Assembly: GCF_032337135.1 (NCBI RefSeq)
Contig: NZ_JAVXZZ010000002.1
Span: 806,001-870,000 of the forward strand
Length of the DNA: 64,000 nt
Direction: 5' to 3'
From: Allorhodoferax sp032337135
Lineage (GTDB): Bacteria; Pseudomonadota; Gammaproteobacteria; Burkholderiales; Burkholderiaceae_C
Below the pieces are notes generated by a model. It was given only the letters and a program-made list of their open reading frames with translations. It ran no database searches and was not told the origin of the DNA. How positions within the stretch are numbered: the first letter of the stretch is position 1; each line of letters starts with the position of its first letter. The translations under genes were made by a program, and so were the position numbers. Below are positions 8,411-16,016 of the stretch, one piece after another.

Positions 8411-9697
8411 TTAAACGCCCAGGCTGTCGCGCATCTGGTACCACCAGGCTCCCATGGCCGTGAACGGAACGCGGAACAGGCGACCGCCCGGGAAGGGGTA
8501 ATGGGGCAGCTTGGCGAAGGAGTCGAAGCGTTCGGCATCGCCACGGATGGCTTCGCCCAGCAGGCGGCCGATCAGGTGGGTGAAGGTGACCCCGTGGCCC
8601 GAGCAGCCTTGCGAGTAGTAGATGTTGTCCGACAGCTTGCCCACCTCGGGCAGGCGCGACAGGGTCAGCAGGAAGTTGCCGGTCCAGCCGTAATCTACCT
8701 TCACACCCTTGAGTTGCGGGAAGGTCTTGAGCATCTTGGGAACGATGATGGACTCGACGTGGGCCGGGTCGCGTGCACCGTAGATCACGCCACCGCCGTA
8801 GATCAGGCGCTTGTCGCCGGATAGGCGGAAGTAGTCCAGCAGGAAGTTGTTGTCTTCGACGCAGTAGTCCGAGGGGATCAGTTCGTCGGCCAGCGCGCCC
8901 AGCGGGGCGGTGGCAATGACCTGGGTGCCGCAGGGCATGGACATGCTGGCCAGCTTGGGCTCGAGCTCGCCGATGTAGGCGTTGCAGGCCACGATGACGA
9001 ACTTGGCTTCCACCTTGCCTTGGGCGGTGTGGACGACGGCAGTGGTTCCGCGGTCGATCTTGGTCACGCCCGAGTTTTCATAGATGGTGCCGCCGTTCTG
9101 CTCCAGCGCAGCTGCTTCGCCCAGCGTCAGGTTCAGCGGATGGAAGTGGCCACCGGTCTTGTCGATCAGCAGGCCTTCGTAGCGGTCGCTGTTGACGATC
9201 TTCTTGATTTCGGACTTGTCGGTCACCAGGGAGAGGTCCTTGTGGCCCCATTTTTCCCACAGTTCCTTGTGCTCCTGCAGTTGGTGCACTTTCTTGGCGG
9301 TCATCGCGGCGTAGACGCCACCGTCCTTCAGGTCGCAGTCGATGTTGTACTTGGCGACGCGCTCACGGATGATCTTGGCGCCTTCGAACATCATCTGGCC
9401 CAGGGGGCGGGCGACTTCCATGCCGAAGTTGCTCTCGATCACGTCGATGTCACGCGAATAGCTGTGCACGATCTGGCCGCCATTGCGTCCGGAGGCACCC
9501 CAGCCGACCTGGGCGGCTTCCAGCACCACCACCTTGTAGCCGGCTTCGGCCAGCGCAATGCCGGACGACAGGCCGGTGTAGCCCGCACCAACGATACACA
9601 CGTCAGCCTGCACCGTGCCTTGCAGGCTGGGACGCAGGGGGGTGGGGTTGCGGGAGGCTGCGTAGTACGAAGGCGCGTGGGGGGTTACGGCTTGCAT
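8411..9697 (-). CDS. puuB: Gamma-glutamylputrescine oxidase, FAD-dependent
   Basis: PuuB oxidises gamma-glutamylputrescine to the aldehyde in the Puu putrescine pathway. The sequence has a dinucleotide-binding motif DVCIVGAGYTGLSSGIALAEAGYKVVVLEA (split here: GAGYTG is the GxGxxG) and the DAO-family signature GWGASGRNGGQIV. Near the C-terminus, GYTG-like YGWTGNFLLTLSRLPEVG and YYSQGCSGHGVTFTHLIG are typical of DadA/PuuB oxidoreductases. I place the start at 9697 because AGGAGA lies 4 bases upstream of that ATG; two further in-frame ATGs upstream would add 18 residues but lack a ribosome site. The protein is then 428 residues. It is divergent from puuD, which supports the pathway assignment. 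Other amine-oxidising flavoenzymes are possible. Confidence 0.85.
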   Translation of the reverse strand: MQAVTPHAPSYYAASRNPTPLRPSLQGTVQADVCIVGAGYTGLSSGIALAEAGYKVVVLEAAQVGWGASGRNGGQIVHSYSRDIDVIESNFGMEVARPLGQMMFEGAKIIRERVAKYNIDCDLKDGGVYAAMTAKKVHQLQEHKELWEKWGHKDLSLVTDKSEIKKIVNSDRYEGLLIDKTGGHFHPLNLTLGEAAALEQNGGTIYENSGVTKIDRGTTAVVHTAQGKVEAKFVIVACNAYIGELEPKLASMSMPCGTQVIATAPLGALADELIPSDYCVEDNNFLLDYFRLSGDKRLIYGGGVIYGARDPAHVESIIVPKMLKTFPQLKGVKVDYGWTGNFLLTLSRLPEVGKLSDNIYYSQGCSGHGVTFTHLIGRLLGEAIRGDAERFDSFAKLPHYPFPGGRLFRVPFTAMGAWWYQMRDSLGV

Positions 9698-9794
9698 GGT
9701 TTCTCCTGATGTCTGGTTTTCCATCGGAAATGCCGATGGCTTCAATCGCAATGGCCGTAAGGTTATCCCTTTCGGTTAGCGAATCGGGGGCCAG

Positions 9795-9821
9795 TTGGTG
9801 GTGCCAAATTGGTACCACCAA
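9795..9821. promoter_or_regulatory. Candidate GntR/FCD-type operator
   Basis: The arms TTGGTGGTGCC (9795-9805) and GGTACCACCAA (9811-9821) are complementary at 10 of 11 positions around AAATT. The right part reads AATTGGT-ACC-ACCAA, which fits the TTGGT-N3-ACCAA consensus known for FCD-type GntR repressors such as PdhR and LldR. It lies 97 bp upstream of puuB. No GntR gene is present in the window. Confidence 0.6.
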
Positions 9822-9925
9822 GTTGCCAATATGAGTGGAACCATTGAGTACACTTTACATGGCCCTTGTGGCTCCATGGGCACAATTTCATCTGGCACCA
9901 CGCATTCACGCCGATTTGGGCACAC

Positions 9926-9937
9926 TTGTGATCACAA
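9926..9937. promoter_or_regulatory. Perfect 12-bp palindrome upstream of puuD
   Basis: TTGTGATCACAA is exactly symmetric and lies 65 bp before the puuD start. The half-site TTGTGA resembles a Crp half-site, but the two halves touch with no spacer, so it does not have Crp geometry. A dimeric regulator of another family is more likely. Confidence 0.4.
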
Positions 9938-10001
9938 ACCCCCAAGCGATGCCCCGCCGCCCACCCCGGGCCGGACGGTGCAATTTTTTAAGAGACTAAC
10001 C

Positions 10002-10793
10002 ATGACAAATGCCTCAACTAGCGCTGGCAACGCAGCCAAACGCAAACCTGTAGTCCTGATGTCCATGGGCTCCCAGGCCCGCTCCGGCCATGACTACCAG
10101 GTCATGACCAACAAGTACATCAACCCCATCGTCCAGATCGCCGACTGCGTGCCCATCCTGGTGCCCACGGCCTACGGTCCGATCAACATCGACCAGTACC
10201 TGGACATGGCCGACGGCGTCTACATCACGGGCGCCGCCACCAACATCGATCCGGTCCTCTACGGCCAGGAAAACAAGACCCCCGAAAAGCCGATGGACCG
10301 CACCCGCGATCTGTTCGACATTCCGCTGATCCTGGCGGCACTGGAGCGTGGCCTGCCCCTGTTCGGCGTGTGCCGCGGCATGCAGGAACTCAATGTGGCG
10401 CTCGGCGGCGACCTGCACCAGAAGGTGTACACCCTGCCTGGCATGAAAGACCACCGCGAGAACCCGCAAGCCGACGTGCCCGGCCAGTACGCCGACGTGC
10501 ATGAAGTGCGTCCCGTTCCCGGTTCCTGGTATGCCGACCTGATGCAGGTCGAGAGCTTCCAGGTGAACTCCTTGCACGGGCAAGGCCTCAACAAGCTGGG
10601 CAAGGGTATCGAGCCTGCCGCCTATTCCGACGACGGCCTGGTGGAAGTGGTGCACATGCCCGGCCGCAAGGCGTTCACCCTGGGCGTGCAGTGGCACCCG
10701 GAATGGCGTGCGTCCGACAACCCCAACTCCATCCGCATGTACAAGGCCTTCGGCCAGGCGTGCTCCGAATACGCCGCTGTAAAGCGTGCCTGA
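10002..10793 (+). CDS. puuD: Gamma-glutamyl-gamma-aminobutyrate hydrolase
   Basis: PuuD releases GABA from gamma-glutamyl-GABA at the end of the Puu pathway. The 263-residue protein is a class I glutamine-amidotransferase fold hydrolase (peptidase C26): the nucleophile elbow is LFGVCRGMQELNVALGG (catalytic Cys near residue 123), with VNSLHGQGLNKLG and the catalytic HPEW near the end (GVQWHPEW). The match to E. coli PuuD along this stretch is close. The start is taken at 10002, preceded by AGAGAC and by a conserved beginning RKPVVLMS; the frame is open further upstream but with no ribosome site. A rho-independent terminator follows. Confidence 0.93.
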   Translation: MTNASTSAGNAAKRKPVVLMSMGSQARSGHDYQVMTNKYINPIVQIADCVPILVPTAYGPINIDQYLDMADGVYITGAATNIDPVLYGQENKTPEKPMDRTRDLFDIPLILAALERGLPLFGVCRGMQELNVALGGDLHQKVYTLPGMKDHRENPQADVPGQYADVHEVRPVPGSWYADLMQVESFQVNSLHGQGLNKLGKGIEPAAYSDDGLVEVVHMPGRKAFTLGVQWHPEWRASDNPNSIRMYKAFGQACSEYAAVKRA

Positions 10794-10819
10794 GCGAAAG
10801 CTGAAAAAGAGATGCACGA

Positions 10820-10840
10820 GGGGCCTACGGGCCCCTTTTT
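10820..10840 (+). terminator. Rho-independent terminator of puuD
   Basis: GGGGCC (10820-10825) pairs with GGCCCC (10830-10835) around TACG and is followed by five T. It lies 27 bp after the puuD stop. Confidence 0.85.
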
Positions 10841-10924
10841 CATGTGCAGAGACCGGCTTCTTGCCGGTGTGCCGCGGGCATGGTGGCGTCTATACTCATT
10901 TGCGTTAACTCCAAGGGGTCCATC

Positions 10925-12343
10925 ATGCGAGACGATGACCTGGAAGCCCGCTATCTGGCGCTGGAGAATGCGGCGCCGCTGGGATTCGCCAGTGCCTTGC
11001 GTACGTTCGTGGCTGAAGGCTGCGATCGCGAGCTCAATCGCACCAATGTGCTGGAATTCGCCGCGCGTTATGGCCTGGATGAGGAAGATGCGGTAACCGG
11101 CTTTGTTCACGCCGCGCGCATCGGTCTTTTCGATCTCTCGTGGAATCTACTGTGCCCCGGTTGCGGTGGGGTCCTGGGAGCCAACACCACCCTGAAGTCC
11201 ATGACCAAGACGGAGTACCACTGCGCGATCTGCACGGTAGGGTACACGCCCACCCTGGATGAAATGGTGGAGGCCAGTTTCAGCGTCAACCGCAGGACGC
11301 GGCGAATTCCCGGCCACGAACCCGATTCCTTGCCTTTTTGGGAGTACCTGCGGCAGTTCTTCTGGAGTTCAGGCATCGAACTGCCGGACGGTGAGGAATT
11401 TGAGAAGCTCACGTCCCAGATCACGCTCGACACGGTGGAACTGGCGCCGGGCGAGAAGTGCCAGATATCCCTGGTGCTGCCGCCGTACTACATCCTGATC
11501 TTCGAGCCCGTCACGCACACGGCGCAGCACCTCAACGTACGGGGCGATCCTCCTCCCCAGCGACAGGAGCTTTCCATCGTGTACACCGAGGAGAACCAGC
11601 AGCTTCCTCCGCGGAAGCTGAAGTCCGGTCCGCTGCGCCTGACGCTAGAAAACCGCACGAAACACCGGGTACTGCCGGGAATCTACATCGGCAACGTCTC
11701 ATTCAAGGAGATGATTTCCCAAAAGAGGCGTTACCTGACCGCGGCGCGGCTTCTGACCAACCAGACATTCCGGGAGTTTTACCGTGGCGAAACCCTGGAT
11801 GTCGAGCAACGCCTGAAGCTGACCAGCCTGACGTTTCTTTTCACTGACCTGCAGGGCTCGACGGAGCTCTATGAGCGCGTGGGTGATTTGCAGGCCTTCG
11901 ATCTGGTGCGCGCGCATTTCGGCGTACTGACGGATGCGGTGAACGCCGAGCATGGCGCTGTGGTGAAAACCATCGGTGATGCAGTCATGGCGACGTTTGC
12001 AGCACCCGACAGGGCGGTGGCAGCGGCGCTGCGCATGCGGGAGGCCATGCGGCAATTGAATGCCGAACGCGGGCGCGAAGACCTGCTGGTCAAGATCGGC
12101 ATCCACGAAGGTTCGTGTCTGGCGGTCTCGCTGAACGACAGGCTCGATTATTTCGGCCAGACCGTCAACATCGCGGCGCGGGTCCAGGGACTGGCCAATT
12201 CCCAGAACATCTTTGCAACGGAACCCGTGGTGCGGCATTCGGGCGTGAAGCAGTTGCTCGCGCGCCAGGGTGTGACGGCCCAGGCGCGGCAGCACGCACT
12301 CAAGGGCGTCAGCGAGCTGTATACCGTGTACGAGATCCCATGA
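10925..12343 (+). CDS. Class III adenylate/guanylate cyclase with N-terminal DUF5939-type domain
   Basis: The 472-residue protein has an N-terminal half of unknown role with a putative zinc site (CPGCG near residue 77 and CAIC about 25 residues on). This resembles the DUF5939 domain found before cyclase domains. A predicted beta-rich segment follows, then a C-terminal class III catalytic domain (about residues 295-440). Metal-binding aspartates are in FLFTDLQGSTELYERVGD and KTIGDAVMATF, and the transition-state Asn/Arg are in FGQTVNIAARVQGLA. No membrane segment is seen, so the enzyme should be cytosolic. The start has AAGGGG six bases upstream. It probably makes cAMP, but purine specificity cannot be fixed by eye. 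It converges on glnD. Confidence 0.9.
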   Translation: MRDDDLEARYLALENAAPLGFASALRTFVAEGCDRELNRTNVLEFAARYGLDEEDAVTGFVHAARIGLFDLSWNLLCPGCGGVLGANTTLKSMTKTEYHCAICTVGYTPTLDEMVEASFSVNRRTRRIPGHEPDSLPFWEYLRQFFWSSGIELPDGEEFEKLTSQITLDTVELAPGEKCQISLVLPPYYILIFEPVTHTAQHLNVRGDPPPQRQELSIVYTEENQQLPPRKLKSGPLRLTLENRTKHRVLPGIYIGNVSFKEMISQKRRYLTAARLLTNQTFREFYRGETLDVEQRLKLTSLTFLFTDLQGSTELYERVGDLQAFDLVRAHFGVLTDAVNAEHGAVVKTIGDAVMATFAAPDRAVAAALRMREAMRQLNAERGREDLLVKIGIHEGSCLAVSLNDRLDYFGQTVNIAARVQGLANSQNIFATEPVVRHSGVKQLLARQGVTAQARQHALKGVSELYTVYEIP

Positions 12344-12352
12344 GGTGGCGGC

Positions 12353-14986
12353 TCATGCGTTCGCGCTCAGCGCTTCCAGCAGTTCGGTCTCGATCTCCAG
12401 CTGCTTGCGGTTGTGCTGCAACTGCGCGCCCGAAATGAGGAAGGTGTCTTCCACGCGTTCACCCAGGGTAGCCACCTTGGCCAGTTGGACGCTCACTTCG
12501 TGGCGCGCCAGCACCCGTGCCACGCTGTAGAGCAGGCCCACCCGGTCGCTGGCCGAAATGTTGAGCAGCCACAGCTGTGCCTTTTCGTCCGGCTTGAGCG
12601 TGACCCGCGGTGCGATGGGGAAACTGCGCACGCGCCGTGACACACGCCCCTTGCTCGGGTTGGGCAGCGGGAGCTGCTTGGCGATGGCATTGGAGAGCCC
12701 GTTTTCCAGACGGCTGGTGAGCTCACGGTAGTGCTCGTCGAGCTCCATGGTGGTCACCACCTGGAAGGTGTCGAGCGCATAGCCCTTGTTGGTGGTGTGG
12801 ATGCGGGCGTCCAGGATGCTGAAGCCGCCTTGGTCGAAGTAGCCGCAGATGCGCGCGAACAGGTCGTTCTGGTCCTGGGTATAGACCAGCACCTGCAGGC
12901 CCTCGCCCACGGGCGAGCGGCGGCAGCGCACGATCGGTGATTCGGTGGTGACGTGGCGCGACAGGTGCTTGGTATGCCAGGCGATGTCAGGCGCGTCGTG
13001 GCGCATGAAGTAGCTGACGTCCAGCGTGTCCCACAGGGGTTTGTGGGCTTCGAAAGGCATGGCATAGAGCGCAATCTGCACCAGGGCTTCACGCTTGCGG
13101 GCCTCCACTTCGGCGTCCGGGTCCGGCACCGCGCCGCCGAGCGCACGGGTAGTGCGCTTGTACAGGTCTTCGAGCAGCTTGCCCTTCCAGGCGTTCCACA
13201 CCTTCGGGCTGGTGCCGCGGATGTCGGCCACCGTGAGCAGGTACAGGGCGGTGAGGCGGCGCTCGTTGCCCACGCGCTTGGCAAAGGCCGCAATCACGTC
13301 CGGGTCGGTCAGGTCCGACTTCTGGGCAATGTGGCTCATGGTGAGGTGTTCCCGCACCAAAAAGCTGATGAGCTCGGCGTCCTGGTCGCCTATGCCATGG
13401 TCGCGGCAGAAGCGCTTGACTTCGACGGTACCCAGTTCCGAGTGGTCGCCACCGCGGCCCTTGGCGATGTCGTGGTACAGCGCCGCCACATACAGCAGCC
13501 ATGGCTTGTCCCAGCCGCTGGCCAGCTGCGAGCAGAACGGGTACTCGTGCGCGTGCTCGACGATGAAGAAGCGGCGCACATTGCGCAGCACCATCAGGAT
13601 GTGCTGGTCCACGGTGTAGACATGGAACAGGTCGTGCTGCATCTGGCCCACGATGCGGCGGAAGGTCCACAGGTAGCGGCCCAGCACCGAGGTCTGGTTC
13701 ATGAGCCGCATGGCGTGGGTGATGCCTTCGGGCTCCATGATGATCTTGCGGAAGGTCTCGCGGTTGATCGGGTCCTTGCGGAAGGCGGCGTCCATGACGC
13801 CGCGGGCGTTGTACAGCGCCCGCAGCGTGCGCGCCGACAGGCCCTTGACGCCCACCACCGTCTGGTAGACGTGGAAGGTTTCCAGAATGGCGTGGGGGTT
13901 GCGCTGGTACAGGTCGTCGCTGGTGACGTCGATCATGCCCGCCTTGTCGTTGAAGCGGTCGTTGATGCGTCGCGGTGCGTGGGTCGAGGGGTTGAGCCGC
14001 TCCTCGATGTTCATCAGGAGGATCTGGTTGAGCTGCGCCACGGCTTTGGCGGCCCAGTAGTAGCGCCGCATCAGTTGCTCGCTGGGGCGCACTTGCTGGC
14101 CGCTCTTCTTGGGCCGGGGCGCGCCGGGAACTGGCGGCGCGGGCATCACGTAGCCAAACGTGGCGGCCAGGGCGTTCTGCATGTCGAAGATCAGGCGGTC
14201 TTCACGCCGGTCGGCCAGCACGTGCAGACGGGCCCGGATCAGGCTGAGCAAGGCTTCGTTGCGCTCGATCTGCTTCACCTCGAAGGGCGTTGCCAGACCA
14301 TTCCTGGCCAGGGCCTTCCAGTTGTCCCCGAACCCCGCGGCCTTGGCCACCCACAGGATCACCTGCAGGTCGCGCAGGCCCCCGGGGCTTTCCTTGCAGT
14401 TGGGTTCCAGCGCGTAGGGCGTGTCTTCGAACTTGGTGTGGCGCTGGCGCATCTCCAGCGTCTTGGCCACGAAGAATGCCTGTGGGTCGACCGCCCGAGC
14501 AAACTGCGCCTGGAAGTCCTTCGACAAGGCTGCATTGCCGGTGATGTGGCGGCACTCCAATAGCGCCGTCTGCACGGTGACATCCTTTTCCGCTTCGGCC
14601 AGGCAGTCGCCCACCGAACGCACGCTGGAGCCGATTTCCAGCCCCGCATCCCAGCAACTGCCGATGAAGGATTCGATGCGCTGCTTCAGGGCGGAGTCGT
14701 TGTCGGTGCTGAAGGCATTGGGCATGAGCACCAGCACGTCCACGTCGGAGTGCGGAAACAGCTCGCCACGCCCGTAGCCTCCCACCGCCAGCAGGGCCAT
14801 CGGTGCGCCCAGGCCTGCGGCGTTCCAGAGCTGTGTGAGCATGGCGTCGGTCAGCTTCGACAGACGCCCCAGCAGAGGCCGCACGCTGCGCTCGGCCGTA
14901 TGCGAGGTCTTCAGCGTATCGAGCAATGCGGCCTTGTCGGCGCGGTAACGGGAGCGGAGTTCGGGCAGAGACAAAGGGGTAGTCAT
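12353..14986 (-). CDS. glnD: Bifunctional uridylyltransferase / uridylyl-removing enzyme GlnD
   Basis: GlnD adds UMP to PII proteins when glutamine is low and removes it when glutamine is high, so it is the nitrogen sensor. The 877-residue protein has the expected order: nucleotidyltransferase motif GGYGRGELFPHSDVDVL (about residues 69-85), a GlnD PII-uridylyltransferase helical region, an HD phosphohydrolase domain (HDIAKGRGGDHSELG near residue 510), and two C-terminal ACT domains (LQVLVYTQDQNDLFARICGYFD; LWLLNISASDRVGLLYSVARVLARHEVSVQLAKV). It lies 39 bp downstream of map on the same strand, probably as an operon. This map-glnD neighbourhood is widespread in proteobacteria. Confidence 0.98.
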   Translation of the reverse strand: MTTPLSLPELRSRYRADKAALLDTLKTSHTAERSVRPLLGRLSKLTDAMLTQLWNAAGLGAPMALLAVGGYGRGELFPHSDVDVLVLMPNAFSTDNDSALKQRIESFIGSCWDAGLEIGSSVRSVGDCLAEAEKDVTVQTALLECRHITGNAALSKDFQAQFARAVDPQAFFVAKTLEMRQRHTKFEDTPYALEPNCKESPGGLRDLQVILWVAKAAGFGDNWKALARNGLATPFEVKQIERNEALLSLIRARLHVLADRREDRLIFDMQNALAATFGYVMPAPPVPGAPRPKKSGQQVRPSEQLMRRYYWAAKAVAQLNQILLMNIEERLNPSTHAPRRINDRFNDKAGMIDVTSDDLYQRNPHAILETFHVYQTVVGVKGLSARTLRALYNARGVMDAAFRKDPINRETFRKIIMEPEGITHAMRLMNQTSVLGRYLWTFRRIVGQMQHDLFHVYTVDQHILMVLRNVRRFFIVEHAHEYPFCSQLASGWDKPWLLYVAALYHDIAKGRGGDHSELGTVEVKRFCRDHGIGDQDAELISFLVREHLTMSHIAQKSDLTDPDVIAAFAKRVGNERRLTALYLLTVADIRGTSPKVWNAWKGKLLEDLYKRTTRALGGAVPDPDAEVEARKREALVQIALYAMPFEAHKPLWDTLDVSYFMRHDAPDIAWHTKHLSRHVTTESPIVRCRRSPVGEGLQVLVYTQDQNDLFARICGYFDQGGFSILDARIHTTNKGYALDTFQVVTTMELDEHYRELTSRLENGLSNAIAKQLPLPNPSKGRVSRRVRSFPIAPRVTLKPDEKAQLWLLNISASDRVGLLYSVARVLARHEVSVQLAKVATLGERVEDTFLISGAQLQHNRKQLEIETELLEALSANA

Positions 14987-15025
14987 GGAACCGGGGGCCA
15001 GTCCGGCCCGAACAATGGGTGGGTC

Positions 15026-15832
15026 TTACTTGACGAAGGCCGGGGTAGGGGGGCTGCCTGCGGACAGCGTGAGCACCTCATAGCCGGTGGGGGTGACCAG
15101 TACCGTGTGTTCCCACTGGGCCGAAAGCGAACGGTCGCGCGTTACGATGGACCAGCCGTCCTGCTCGGGGCCTTCCTTGATTTCCTTCTTGCCGGCATTG
15201 ATCATGGGCTCGATGGTGAAGGTCATGCCCTCCACCAGCTTCTCGCCGGTTCCGGGTCGCCCATAGTGCAGCACCTGGGGTTCCTCGTGGAAGCCCTGGC
15301 CAATGCCGTGGCCGCAGAATTCGCGCACCACCGAGAAGCCATGGCCTTCGGCAAATTTCTGAATGGCGTGGCCAATGTCGCCCAGCGTGGCACCGGGCTT
15401 GACCATCTGGATGCCGTGCCACATGGCCTCGTGGGTGAGGGCGCACAGGCGCTTGGCCGCAATGGAGCACTCGCCAATAAGGAACATGCGGCTGGTGTCG
15501 CCATGCCAGCCGTCCTTGATGACCGTGATGTCGACGTTGACGATGTCGCCCTTCTTGAGTGGCTTGTCGTTGGGGATGCCGTGGCACACCTGCTGGTTCA
15601 CCGAGGTGCAGATGGACTTGGGGTAGGGCTTGTTGCCGCCACCGGTGTAGTTCAGCGGGGCCGGCACGCAGCCCTGCACATCGACCATGTAATCGTGGGC
15701 CAGCTTGTCGATCTGGTTGGTCGTGATGCCGGGCTTGATGAAGGGCGTGAGGTAGTCCAGTACTTCGGAAGCCAGGCGGCCGGCCAGGCGCATGCCTGCA
15801 ATGCCTTTTTCGTCTTTGTAGGTGATGGTCAT
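15026..15832 (-). CDS. map: Type I methionine aminopeptidase
   Basis: Map removes the initiator methionine from nascent proteins after deformylation. All five metal ligands can be seen in this 268-residue protein: Asp in IVNVDITV, Asp in WHGDTSR, His in CGHGIGQGFHEEP, Glu in FTIEPMIN and Glu in QWEHTVLVT. Length is typical of the bacterial type I enzyme. It is divergent from purL, with 184 bp between the starts, and precedes glnD. Confidence 0.98.
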   Translation of the reverse strand: MTITYKDEKGIAGMRLAGRLASEVLDYLTPFIKPGITTNQIDKLAHDYMVDVQGCVPAPLNYTGGGNKPYPKSICTSVNQQVCHGIPNDKPLKKGDIVNVDITVIKDGWHGDTSRMFLIGECSIAAKRLCALTHEAMWHGIQMVKPGATLGDIGHAIQKFAEGHGFSVVREFCGHGIGQGFHEEPQVLHYGRPGTGEKLVEGMTFTIEPMINAGKKEIKEGPEQDGWSIVTRDRSLSAQWEHTVLVTPTGYEVLTLSAGSPPTPAFVK

Positions 15833-16016
15833 GGCGCAATTATCCCAGAGGGCATGAACTCAAGCCTTCATTGGGGAAAAGCCGGCCCGCCGGCGTTTTG
15901 TATGCAATCCGCGGCGGCCCCGGCGGCTAAAATAGCAGGCTCTTTGCAGGCCCGCCCATTCAGCGTGGGCCCGCACTTCTTAGCGCTTCCCAACACGCTC
16001 GACACAAGGCCACCCC

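Larger units (their letters stand above)
9698..10001. other. puuB-puuD divergent regulatory region
   Basis: This 304-bp gap holds no credible gene. It contains a large imperfect palindrome at 9795-9821 and a perfect one at 9926-9937, described separately. Both divergent promoters must lie here. The GC content is lower than in the neighbouring genes, as expected for a control region. Confidence 0.7.

Noticed and set aside
9763..9945. Short minus-strand frame in the puuB-puuD region
   Set aside because: No ribosome site, odd Cys/Trp/His composition, and it covers the operator dyads.
12953..14563. Plus-strand frame antisense to glnD
   Set aside because: GlnD is certain on the other strand; this frame has no start signal or motif.
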